NCBI GenBank assembly: GCA_002839535.1
Contig: PGYF01000044.1
Span: forward strand, 1-8,868
Direction of reading: 5' to 3'
DNA length: 8,868 nt
From: Nitrospira bacterium HGW-Nitrospira-1
GTDB lineage: Bacteria; Nitrospirota; Thermodesulfovibrionia; Thermodesulfovibrionales; UBA6898
The notes below the pieces were generated by a model, which did no database searches, was not told the origin of the DNA, and saw only the letters and a program-made list of their open reading frames with translations. Below are positions 1 to 6,329 of this stretch, piece after piece; position 1 is the first letter of the stretch, and the number at the start of each line of letters is the position of its first letter. The translations under genes and the position numbers were made by a program.

Positions 1-489
1 GGGCAGCCCTTTTTTAGCCTTTCCAACGTGTTTTAAAATACCGGCGCTGTCTATCCAAAGGCTGTTAAACTCTTCATAGTTGTGAACTGCCAAGGTTACG
101 GTATTTCCGGATAAAAAATGCCTTTTGACAAGCGTTTTGAGGTTTATATCCGAAAGTATGTCTGCGTTATGGACAATAAATGCCGAACTGCCCAGAAATT
201 TCGCTGCATTTCTTATTGCCCCTCCTGTGCCGAGTATTGCTTTTTCATGAAAAAGTTTAATTTTCCCTGAATACGGGGAGGAATCCAGCCATTGAATGAG
301 CATTTCAGATTTGTGATGGGTATTAATCCCGATGGAATCTACATAGAGGCCGCGGGCAATCTTTTCAAGGACAACCTCGATTACAGGTTTTCCCAGCACC
401 GGCAATAAAGGTTTCGGGATATGATCGGTTATAGGCTTAAGCCGCTCCCCGTATCCTGCTGCCGGTATAAATACTTTTATCCTTTTCAC
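1..489 (-). CDS. MurU-like sugar-phosphate nucleotidyltransferase (partial, 3' end outside window)
   Basis: The first 163 residues of a nucleotidyltransferase of the NDP-sugar pyrophosphorylase fold, which joins a sugar 1-phosphate to an NTP in the cytoplasm. Seen: an N-terminal AAGYGERL loop (residues 10-17) that binds nucleotide, then PKPLLPVLGKPVIE (25-38), then LGTGGAI (86-92), then VHNADIL (106-112) whose Asp110 fits the metal-binding aspartate. The start is GTG at 489-487 and overlaps the stop of the upstream namZ-like gene as GTGA, so translation is probably coupled. The reading frame is open to the window edge. The family includes mannose-1-phosphate guanylyltransferases and MurU, the MurNAc-1-phosphate uridylyltransferase of cell-wall recycling. 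MurU is favoured because of the NamZ-type neighbour, but this is inference; substrate cannot be read from the motifs. A kinase of the AmgK type would be expected just beyond the edge. Confidence 0.85.
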   Translation of the reverse strand, partial: MKRIKVFIPAAGYGERLKPITDHIPKPLLPVLGKPVIEVVLEKIARGLYVDSIGINTHHKSEMLIQWLDSSPYSGKIKLFHEKAILGTGGAIRNAAKFLGSSAFIVHNADILSDINLKTLVKRHFLSGNTVTLAVHNYEEFNSLWIDSAGILKHVGKAKKGLP

Positions 490-1667
490 GAATATATGAG
501 GTATTTTTTTCTTATTTTCCTGTTAAACTCGCTTAATTCTTTATTCCACCATGCCTCCATAGCGTTTATATCTTTGCCGGCTTCCATGTCCTTCCTGAAT
601 CTGTCCGTACCTGCAAGGACGTCTATGGGAAGAAGTTTTTCTTCGTATTCATATGGCGGTTTATTCCAGGAGAAATCCTTCGGATAGAGTTCCCTGACTG
701 ATTTCAGTATAGCGGCAGCTGTTTTGAACGGTTTAAACTTCTTTCTTTCCGTGACATGTATCTGGGCGCCGCCACAGAGCTTGCCGGCATGCTTTTGGAA
801 GGCGGGCAGAAAATGAAGAGACCTGAAAACAACCCCGGGCAACCTGAATTCCCTGAGCCTTTTTACAAGAATATCCGGCTCTATGAAGGGGGCGCCGAAT
901 ATCTCAAACGGCCTGGTTGTGCCACGGCCCTCGCTGAGATTGGTCGCTTCCAGCAGACACATACCCGGATAAACCGCTGCTGTCTCAAGGGTCGGCATAT
1001 TCGGTGAGGGGAGAACCCATGGCAGGCCGGTATTATCAAACCACATCTGCCTTTTCCACCCTTCCATATTGATAATATACAGGTCAAGCGCCGGATAATA
1101 GACCTCCTTCAGATAAAGCGCAATTTCCGCTATAGTCATGCCGTGTCTGACCGGCAAGCTGCGCAATCCTACAAAGGATGCATATTCAGACTGGAGCACA
1201 GGCCCTTCTGTCATATCACCGCCTATAGGGTTTGGCCTGTCAAGAATAACCACGGCCTTGTTCTGCTCCTGAGACGCCTCCATAACAAGGGCCATTGTCC
1301 AGATAAACGTATAGTAACGCGCTCCGGCATCCTGCATGTCAATAACCATGGCGTCTATATTCTTCAGCATTGCAGGAAGAGGCTTGCGGGTTCTGCCGTA
1401 TAAACTGTAAACAGACAATCCTGCCGCAGGGTCATGGAACCCCTCCCATTCCATCATATTGTCCTGTGTCTCCCCTTTTATGCCGTGCTGCGGGCCGAAT
1501 AATGCGCTGAGCTTACATTTTTTTGTTTTAAGAAAAATCTCGGACGAGTGAACATATCCGGTGTTTATCGATGCAGGATGTGCAAGGAGACCGATAGAGG
1601 CTTTTTTGAGGGGTTTTGGCCAGAATTTTTCGGCTCGATCAAGGCCTGTTTTAACTTTTGATGACAT
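486..1667 (-). CDS. namZ: NamZ-family exo-beta-N-acetylmuramidase (DUF1343, GH171)
   Basis: A 393-aa DUF1343 protein. The characterised member, Bacillus subtilis NamZ (YbbC), removes N-acetylmuramic acid from the non-reducing end of peptidoglycan fragments. Family signatures visible: VKTGLDR near the start, GLLAHPAS (27-34), FGPQHGIKGE (57-66), IDMQDAGARYYTFIWTM (about 109-125), ILDRPNPIGG, VRHGMTIAEIA, GLPWVLPSPNMPTLETA, and the NLSEGRGTTRPFE block. It lacks a signal peptide or N-terminal membrane segment, unlike the secreted Bacillus enzyme, so it would act in the cytoplasm on imported or recycled muropeptides. The ATG at 1667 fits the family N-terminus; no good Shine-Dalgarno is seen in the 22-bp gap after the NTPase gene. 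Residue 60 is Gln where I recall the family usually having Glu (PEHG). The gene ends in a GTGA overlap with the nucleotidyltransferase. Family assignment is firm; enzyme activity is inferred. Confidence 0.9.
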   Translation of the reverse strand: MSSKVKTGLDRAEKFWPKPLKKASIGLLAHPASINTGYVHSSEIFLKTKKCKLSALFGPQHGIKGETQDNMMEWEGFHDPAAGLSVYSLYGRTRKPLPAMLKNIDAMVIDMQDAGARYYTFIWTMALVMEASQEQNKAVVILDRPNPIGGDMTEGPVLQSEYASFVGLRSLPVRHGMTIAEIALYLKEVYYPALDLYIINMEGWKRQMWFDNTGLPWVLPSPNMPTLETAAVYPGMCLLEATNLSEGRGTTRPFEIFGAPFIEPDILVKRLREFRLPGVVFRSLHFLPAFQKHAGKLCGGAQIHVTERKKFKPFKTAAAILKSVRELYPKDFSWNKPPYEYEEKLLPIDVLAGTDRFRKDMEAGKDINAMEAWWNKELSEFNRKIRKKYLIYS

Positions 1668-1689
1668 ATAAAGAGTGGCCCGTGGTGTA

Positions 1690-2214
1690 TTATTCCAGCA
1701 AGAGGTCCCGTATAACCATGGTCAATTCCTTGAGTTTATGTTCATGGCTGCTTGACGTCAGCTCGAATATCCTTACATCATCCCTTTTTCTGATCTCGTT
1801 CAGCAATGGAGCGCCTTTATCAGGGATGGTTGCAATGAGAGGCTTATCAGAGTTCAGCAAATCGGCAAGAAGTTTGGAGAATTTCTTTGATTTACATTCC
1901 ATCCTGCATATCTCATCAAAGATGTATAATCCTGTTTTTTTCTCTTTCAGCATTATATTCTGCATAAAATCTTCAAAGCCTTTAACATCCACCTTGAATT
2001 TCCCTATGCTGCATCTTGACTTCAGATTGATATGGGCCAGGATTCTCCTGTCACCATTGAGATTTTCTACTGCAAAACCCACTCTTTCGCCGTTTTCCAG
2101 TATCTCAGAAGTAAAAAAACCTGCAGGATTAAACTCTTTAAAAATCAGGCAGAGTTTCTTCATCAATGTAGTCTTGCCGGCGCCCGGCAGACCTGTAATT
2201 AAAATATTGTTCAT
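1690..2214 (-). CDS. THEP1-like nucleoside-triphosphatase (NTPase_1 family)
   Basis: A 174-aa P-loop NTPase that resembles the THEP1 family (nucleoside triphosphate phosphohydrolases first studied in Aquifex and human cells). Seen: Walker A GLPGAGKTT at residues 8-16, the family pattern GFFTSEILENGERVGF at about 32-47, and Walker B LYIFDE at 96-101 followed by ICRME. The length is typical of the family. Its ATG overlaps the parB stop as ATGA (2211-2214) and no Shine-Dalgarno precedes it, so translation probably depends on ribosomes finishing parB. The biological role of THEP1 proteins in bacteria is poorly known; nucleotide or RNA-linked functions have been suggested. Its position between parB and namZ could point to a role in segregation or cell-envelope work, but nothing in the sequence proves this. 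The family call is strong, the function open. Confidence 0.87.
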   Translation of the reverse strand: MNNILITGLPGAGKTTLMKKLCLIFKEFNPAGFFTSEILENGERVGFAVENLNGDRRILAHINLKSRCSIGKFKVDVKGFEDFMQNIMLKEKKTGLYIFDEICRMECKSKKFSKLLADLLNSDKPLIATIPDKGAPLLNEIRKRDDVRIFELTSSSHEHKLKELTMVIRDLLLE

Positions 2215-3032
2215 TGCATTAATATATCGAGAAGCCTGTCTAATTCTTCCAGGGAATAATACTCTATCTCGATTCTCCCGCTCTTTTTATTTTTTTGGAT
2301 AAGACGCACCTTTGTTCCCAGACTCTTTTTCAGCCTTTCCTCAAGGTGCTGGATCTGCGGGTCATTATCGCCGGCTGCCTGCATCGGTCTTGAGGGTTTC
2401 TTTGCCAGCCTCTCGGCCTCTCTTACACTCAGGCCCTTTTTTATGATCTTTCTTGCCGCCTCTGCCTGATTCAGCCGTCCTTCAATAGAAAGCAAGGCCC
2501 GTGCATGTCCCATACTGAGCGTGCCATTGTATAACATATCTTTAATTTCGTCAGGCAATTTTAATAACCTGAGATAGTTTGCTACTGTTGCCCTTTCCTT
2601 GCCCACCTTTTCGGCAAGTCCTTCCTGGGTCATATGAAAGTCCTGCTGAAGCCTGTTGAAGGCCTCGGCAGTCTCTATAGGGTTGAGGTCCTCTCTCTGA
2701 ATATTTTCTATCAGCGCAATCTCAAGGGCGTCTTTGGAGGCCACGTTTTTAATAAGGGCAGGGATTTTTTTCAGCCCTGCAAGCATTGCCGCCCTCCATC
2801 TTCGCTCTCCTGCGATAAGGTTGAATGTCCCATCGCCGGTTCTGGAAACGATAATCGGCTGCAGGACTCCCCTTTCTTTTATCGAAACTGAAAGCTCTTT
2901 TAACGCGCCCTCATGAAAGACCCGTCTGGGCTGTTGCTTGCCCGGCAGTATTCGATTAATCTCCAGATTTACCATATTGTCACCCTTATCAGGGATCAGG
3001 GCGTCAAGCCCTTTGCCTAATGCTGTTTTCAC
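2211..3032 (-). CDS. parB: Chromosome partitioning protein ParB (Spo0J/Noc superfamily)
   Basis: A 273-aa ParB, the CTP-dependent clamp that loads at parS and spreads on DNA, working with ParA to separate chromosome origins. Seen from the chosen start: an N-terminal ALGKGLDALIP segment (4-14) that in the family contacts ParA, the ParB/Srx domain with the CTP-binding GERRWRA motif (75-81) and ENIQREDLNP (109-118), a helix-turn-helix around 134-160 (MTQEGLAEKVG..ATVANYLRLLKLP), and a C-terminal dimerisation region. The frame is open up to an ATG at 3089, but the start is placed at GTG 3032-3030: it lies 7 nt after a strong AAGGAG and gives the standard ParB N-terminus. The longer version would add 19 residues unlike ParB. 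The gene overlaps parA by 29 bp and the NTPase by 4 bp. A matching parS is present at 3859-3874. Confidence 0.97.
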   Translation of the reverse strand: MKTALGKGLDALIPDKGDNMVNLEINRILPGKQQPRRVFHEGALKELSVSIKERGVLQPIIVSRTGDGTFNLIAGERRWRAAMLAGLKKIPALIKNVASKDALEIALIENIQREDLNPIETAEAFNRLQQDFHMTQEGLAEKVGKERATVANYLRLLKLPDEIKDMLYNGTLSMGHARALLSIEGRLNQAEAARKIIKKGLSVREAERLAKKPSRPMQAAGDNDPQIQHLEERLKKSLGTKVRLIQKNKKSGRIEIEYYSLEELDRLLDILMQ

Positions 3033-3783
3033 GTAACATCTCCTTTGCCAGGGCAAGATAACTCTGGGCGCCGCTGGACCTGACATCATAGAGTAAAACC
3101 GGTTTGCCGTGGCTTGGCGCCTCTGCCAGGGAAATATTTCTTGGAATAATTGTCCGGTACACCTTGTCTTTAAAGTGCTTTTTCACTTCTTCGGCAACCT
3201 GGTGCGCAAGATTATTTCTGACATCAAACATAGTCAATAAAATACCTTCTATCTCAAGGGCAGGGTTGAAAGCCCCCTGTACCAACCGGATAGTCCGGGC
3301 AAGAAGGCTCAATCCTTCAAGCGCATAATACTCACATTGGACCGGCACAAGCACAGAGTCCGAAGATACCAGCGCATTCAAGGTCAGAATCCCCAGAGAA
3401 GGCGGACAATCAATAAAAATATAACGATAGTCATCCTTTATTTCAGTTAACGCATCAGTCAGGATCGTTTCACGTCCGTCCTTCCCTGCAAGCTCGACCT
3501 CAGCCCCTAACAGGTCTATGCTCGAAGGAACAACCCAAAAATTTTCTATGGCAGTCCCCTGCAGGGCTTCACTTACCCTGCATCTGCCGTACAAAACATC
3601 ATATAACGTTAATGACAATTCATCTCTGGAAATACCTATCCCTGAAGTTGCATTCCCCTGGGGATCAGCGTCTATAAGCAGGATCTTTTCCCCTGAAAGA
3701 GCGAGTGAGGCAGCGAGGTTTATCGCCGTTGTCGTCTTTCCCACACCGCCCTTCTGGTTTGCTACGGCTATTATTTTATTCAT
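3004..3783 (-). CDS. parA: Chromosome partitioning ATPase ParA (Soj)
   Basis: A 259-aa ParA/MinD-type ATPase that binds the nucleoid non-specifically when ATP-bound and is released by ParB, driving origin segregation. Seen: deviant Walker A KGGVGKTT (11-18) with the signature Lys11, the Walker A' region LLIDADPQGN (35-44) with Asp40, Walker B YIFIDCPPSLG (121-131), and the conserved C-terminal IIPRNISLAEAPSHGKP stretch involved in DNA binding. There is no N-terminal helix-turn-helix, so it is the short chromosomal Soj type rather than the longer plasmid ParA. Length is normal. The ATG at 3783 has no Shine-Dalgarno, and an extended -10 box sits only 11 bp upstream of it, so the message may be nearly leaderless. 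It is the first gene of the operon. The usual upstream neighbours of chromosomal parA (rsmG/gidB and mnmG/gidA) are absent. Confidence 0.97.
   Translation of the reverse strand: MNKIIAVANQKGGVGKTTTAINLAASLALSGEKILLIDADPQGNATSGIGISRDELSLTLYDVLYGRCRVSEALQGTAIENFWVVPSSIDLLGAEVELAGKDGRETILTDALTEIKDDYRYIFIDCPPSLGILTLNALVSSDSVLVPVQCEYYALEGLSLLARTIRLVQGAFNPALEIEGILLTMFDVRNNLAHQVAEEVKKHFKDKVYRTIIPRNISLAEAPSHGKPVLLYDVRSSGAQSYLALAKEMLRENSIRQRA
3040..3045 (-). promoter_or_regulatory. Ribosome-binding site that sets the parB start
   Basis: AAGGAG on the minus strand, inside the end of parA, 7 nt before the GTG at 3032. It is the only good Shine-Dalgarno near the parB N-terminus and argues for the GTG start over the upstream ATG at 3089. 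Confidence 0.85.
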
Positions 3784-3794
3784 GGATTTTACGT

Positions 3795-3803
3795 ATTATA
3801 GCA
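3795..3803 (-). promoter_or_regulatory. Candidate extended -10 promoter of parA
   Basis: On the minus strand the sequence reads TGCTATAAT, an extended -10 (TGn plus a perfect TATAAT at 3800-3795). No good -35 box is found at the usual distance (the hexamer at 3823-3818 reads CAACGA), as is acceptable for extended -10 promoters. Transcription would begin near 3788, only about five bases before the parA ATG. Confidence 0.55.
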
Positions 3804-3858
3804 CGCCTGAAAAATCTTCGTTGTATAAATTGTGCGCTATTTGTCTCCTGCTTTCTCA

Positions 3859-3874
3859 TGTTCCACGTGGAACA
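3859..3874. promoter_or_regulatory. parS: parS centromere site (ParB-binding palindrome)
   Basis: The perfect 16-bp palindrome TGTTCCACGTGGAACA. It matches the canonical bacterial parS consensus and is the variant known from pseudomonads; the Bacillus form differs by one base per arm. It sits about 76 bp upstream of the parA start, next to the genes encoding its binding proteins. ParB loads here as a CTP-bound clamp and slides outward, so the site may also dampen parA transcription. I saw no second copy in the window. Confidence 0.95.
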
Positions 3875-3882
3875 ATACAGCA

Positions 3883-5826
3883 ATGCCTCTATTGTCGAAA
3901 AATAGAGACGGAAAACTCCAAATAGTTTCCTCTCCCTTGAGGGGAGGGGATGAATGGGAGGGTGACTCTTCGACTGTTCGCGTTTCCGTCCGAAGCAGCG
4001 CGATTCTCGAGGACGGTGAATTCAGCTTTGCAGGCCAGTATGCGACTTTCCTCAACGTGCCCGAGGCCTTAATTTCCCTGAGATATAAAGAGGTGGTAGC
4101 CAGCCTTTTTACTCCACGGGCCATATTTTACTATAAAACAAAGGGGCTGTCGGAAGAAGAGATCGTTATGGCCGTGGGTGTTTTAAGGATGATAGATGCA
4201 AAAGCGGGCGGGGTTGTTTATACAATAGACCCCAATGACCCGGAAAAAAATATAAAAATCATCAATGCCGTGCGGGGGCTCGGGAAGGCGGTGGTTGACG
4301 GGTCTCTGGAGCCTGATTATTACAGCGTATCGAGAAAGACAGGCAACATCATGGAGAAACGGATTGCGGAACAGCGCGCTATGCTCGTCTGTAATCAGGA
4401 AGGAGACATTGAAGAACGTCTCGTCCCTGCTGAAATGAAGGGCAGACCATGCCTGACGGATGAGCAGATAAAGGCCCTGTCTGATTATGCCGCTGCATTG
4501 GAAGGTTATTATGGCAAGCCGCAGGACATAGAGTGGGCGATCGATCATAACGATCATATATATATACTCCAGAGCAGACCATTGAGAATAATGGAGGTTG
4601 AGCGTGAAGCGAAGGTTCCCATGCGAGTTGAAGGCTATAACATCCTGCTTGAGAGGGGCATAATCGCCTGCAAGGGCATAGGCCATGGAAAGGCATTTGT
4701 GTTGAAAAACGAGGCGGACCTGAAGGATTTCCCCGAGGGCGCGGTGCTTGTGGCCGGACATACCTCCACGAGATACGTAACCGTCATGAATAAGGCAGCC
4801 GCCATTATTACCGACATCGGAGGCGCAACAGGACACATGGCGTCTCTTTCGAGGGAATACGGGGTCCCGACCATACTCGATACGGAAACAGCGACAACCG
4901 CTATCAGGGACGGGCAGGAGATAACGGTTGACGCCTATAACTGCAATGTCTATGACGGAAGGGTCAGCGAGCTTCTTGAGTATTCGTCTATAAAGAAAGA
5001 CGCCTTTAAAGACACCCGTCTCTTTAAAAAACTCAATGAGGCGTTAAAGTGGATAGTCCCCTTGAATCTGATTGATCCCGAGGATAAAAACTTCAGGCCT
5101 GAACAGTGCAAGACCTTTCATGATATAACCCGATTCGCGCACGAAAAGGCCATGACCGAGATGTTCCTGATTGGGAAGGGTCAGGACAGCAGCGGAGGTA
5201 CGATTCCTCTGGGAAAAGAGGGGCCCCTTGACGCCCATTTTATAGATATGGGCGGCGGCGTTAAAGAAGGCGTGAAAGTCGCGGGCCCTGAGGACATACT
5301 CTCGATACCATTCGCAGTATTCCTGAAGGGCTTATTAAGCATACCGTGGCCTGAACCAAGACCTGCCGATGTGACGGGCTTTTTGGGGATGATGGCGACT
5401 GCTGCCACTACATCGGAGACTGTGCTTTATCGTGCGGGCCGGCTGAGCTTTGCGCTGATCGCGAGCAATTATATGAATTTCAGCATCAGACTCGGCTATC
5501 ATTTTTCCATGGTGGAGGCCTATGCCGGTGAAAACAGAAATGATAATTACATAAAATATTTTTTCAAAGGCGGCGGGGCCGCGGTAGACAGGAGATTAAG
5601 AAGGCTCAGGTTTATAACAGAGATACTTGAGAGGCTCGGTTTCAGGGTAACAGTCACTGAAGATGTGCTAAGCGCCGCTCTGACAAAATACAAGCAGGCG
5701 GACATTGAAAAAAAATGTGAGATATTGGGCAAGCTGACTGTTTATACCAAACAATTAGACCTGATCATGTTCAACGATGCCTTAATAGACCGGCGCATCG
5801 AGGAGTTCGTAAAGGAATATTTTTAA
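3883..5826 (+). CDS. 5'-truncated PEP synthase/PPDK-like protein (possible pseudogene)
   Basis: An open frame of about 647 aa. Family members use an ATP-grasp domain to phosphorylate a swinging histidine domain, interconverting pyruvate and PEP. Numbering from ATG 3883: VSVRSSA (34-40, Arg37) and FAGQYATFLNV (50-60) of the ATP-grasp domain, then QDIEWAI and YILQSRP (Asp215, Glu217, Gln230, nucleotide-site residues), then the phosphohistidine motif GGATGHMASLSREYGVP with His318, then a C-terminal region of about 270 residues that is not the usual PEP-binding TIM barrel and which I do not recognise. Missing: the roughly 100 N-terminal residues with the conserved ATP-site lysine. No Shine-Dalgarno precedes ATG 3883, nor an in-frame GTG at 3832 that would place parS inside the gene; a stop lies at 3826-3828. 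The body has no frameshift. It could be a recent pseudogene, a shortened working protein, or an assembly artefact. Confidence 0.7.
   Translation: MPLLSKNRDGKLQIVSSPLRGGDEWEGDSSTVRVSVRSSAILEDGEFSFAGQYATFLNVPEALISLRYKEVVASLFTPRAIFYYKTKGLSEEEIVMAVGVLRMIDAKAGGVVYTIDPNDPEKNIKIINAVRGLGKAVVDGSLEPDYYSVSRKTGNIMEKRIAEQRAMLVCNQEGDIEERLVPAEMKGRPCLTDEQIKALSDYAAALEGYYGKPQDIEWAIDHNDHIYILQSRPLRIMEVEREAKVPMRVEGYNILLERGIIACKGIGHGKAFVLKNEADLKDFPEGAVLVAGHTSTRYVTVMNKAAAIITDIGGATGHMASLSREYGVPTILDTETATTAIRDGQEITVDAYNCNVYDGRVSELLEYSSIKKDAFKDTRLFKKLNEALKWIVPLNLIDPEDKNFRPEQCKTFHDITRFAHEKAMTEMFLIGKGQDSSGGTIPLGKEGPLDAHFIDMGGGVKEGVKVAGPEDILSIPFAVFLKGLLSIPWPEPRPADVTGFLGMMATAATTSETVLYRAGRLSFALIASNYMNFSIRLGYHFSMVEAYAGENRNDNYIKYFFKGGGAAVDRRLRRLRFITEILERLGFRVTVTEDVLSAALTKYKQADIEKKCEILGKLTVYTKQLDLIMFNDALIDRRIEEFVKEYF
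3928..3950. repeat. Short GC-rich hairpin element at the truncated gene's 5' end
   Basis: A 9-bp inverted repeat (arms 3928-3936 and 3942-3950, one G-T wobble, 5-base loop TTGAG), followed by a purine-rich GGGAGGGTGA tract to about 3965. It resembles the small interspersed palindromes of the CTCCCTTGAGGGGAG type found between genes in many bacteria. It lies immediately before the point where recognisable PEP-synthase homology begins, so the peptide it would encode (SPLRGGDEWEG) is probably not real protein. Only one copy is in the window, so repeat status is inferred. Confidence 0.5.
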
Positions 5827-5827
5827 C

Positions 5828-5876
5828 ATCTGACGCCGGAGGTTTGGTATTAACCTCCGGCATCAGATATTTTTAT
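5828..5876 (+). terminator. Intrinsic terminator after the PEP-synthase-like gene
   Basis: A perfect 10-bp stem (GCCGGAGGTT at 5835-5844, loop TGGTATT, AACCTCCGGC at 5852-5861), extended past one C-A mismatch by six further pairs (ATCTGA/TCAGAT), then ATATTTTTATTT. It begins one base after the stop codon at 5826. The T-rich tail is on the plus strand; on the minus strand the stem is followed by an A-rich stretch, so it is less convincing as a terminator for the convergent operon, though the hairpin lies between the two. Confidence 0.9.
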
Positions 5877-5887
5877 TTAGGATTCCT

Positions 5888-6328
5888 TCAGAAAGTCCTC
5901 GGGCTTCCCGGGACAACAACAATCGGGCATTGAAGTCCTGTTGCTATATGATTTATAAGCGCATGCGTCCTGCTGCCTGCAAAGACCTTTGAACCCCTTC
6001 CCCTTCCGCTTGTGCCGACCACAATCATGACTACATCTTTATCGGCCTTTGCCACTTCAGCAAGCACAGCGTCAGGCGAGCCCACATCAACCTGTGTCTT
6101 TATAGCGACGCCTTCCTTTTCAACCTCTGCCACGGCCTTCTTCAGTATCCCCTCTGCCTCTGCCTTTAATTTGTCGGAAAGGTCGCGGTAGTATTCCCTG
6201 TAGGAAGGTTCATTTATCACATTTACTCCAAGGATCTCAGCGCCTGTGAGTTTTGCCATCCTGGCAGCGTACTTAAGGGCATTGATTGATTCCTGTGAAC
6301 CGTCTATACCAACGAGTATTTTTTTCAT
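5888..6328 (-). CDS. Universal stress protein (UspA family, ATP-binding type)
   Basis: A 146-aa single-domain universal stress protein, a cytoplasmic dimer of Rossmann-like fold. Seen: MKKILVGIDGS at the N-terminus with the conserved Asp9, and near the C-terminus the ATP-binding signature G-2x-G-9x-G-S (GTSGRGRGSKVFAGS), followed by CPIVVVPGS, the normal final strand. This is therefore the MJ0577-like ATP-binding subgroup. The frame is open to an ATG at 6382, but the start is set at ATG 6328, preceded by AGGAGG at a 5-nt spacing; the longer form adds 18 unrelated residues inside the permease gene. The permease stop is one base before this start, so the two are co-translated. USPs next to transporters often act as nucleotide-sensing regulators of the transporter; that role here is inference. 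It is the last gene of the operon and converges on the PEP-synthase-like gene. Confidence 0.95.
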   Translation of the reverse strand: MKKILVGIDGSQESINALKYAARMAKLTGAEILGVNVINEPSYREYYRDLSDKLKAEAEGILKKAVAEVEKEGVAIKTQVDVGSPDAVLAEVAKADKDVVMIVVGTSGRGRGSKVFAGSRTHALINHIATGLQCPIVVVPGSPRTF

Positions 6329-6329
6329 C

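Noticed and set aside
1658..2302. 214-aa plus-strand open frame
   Set aside because: It is antisense to the THEP1-like NTPase and parB, with Ser/Phe/Leu-rich sequence and no recognisable motif.
3033..3089. Longer parB from ATG 3089
   Set aside because: The added 19 residues do not resemble ParB, lie inside parA, and a strong AAGGAG precedes the GTG at 3032.
3940..3952. ATG at 3950 with a purine-rich Shine-Dalgarno-like tract
   Set aside because: It is out of frame with the PEP-synthase-like gene and gives only a short unrelated peptide; the purine tract belongs to the hairpin element.
4183..4836. 217-aa minus-strand open frame
   Set aside because: It is antisense to the PEP-synthase-like gene, His/Cys/Arg-rich and without a motif; typical shadow.
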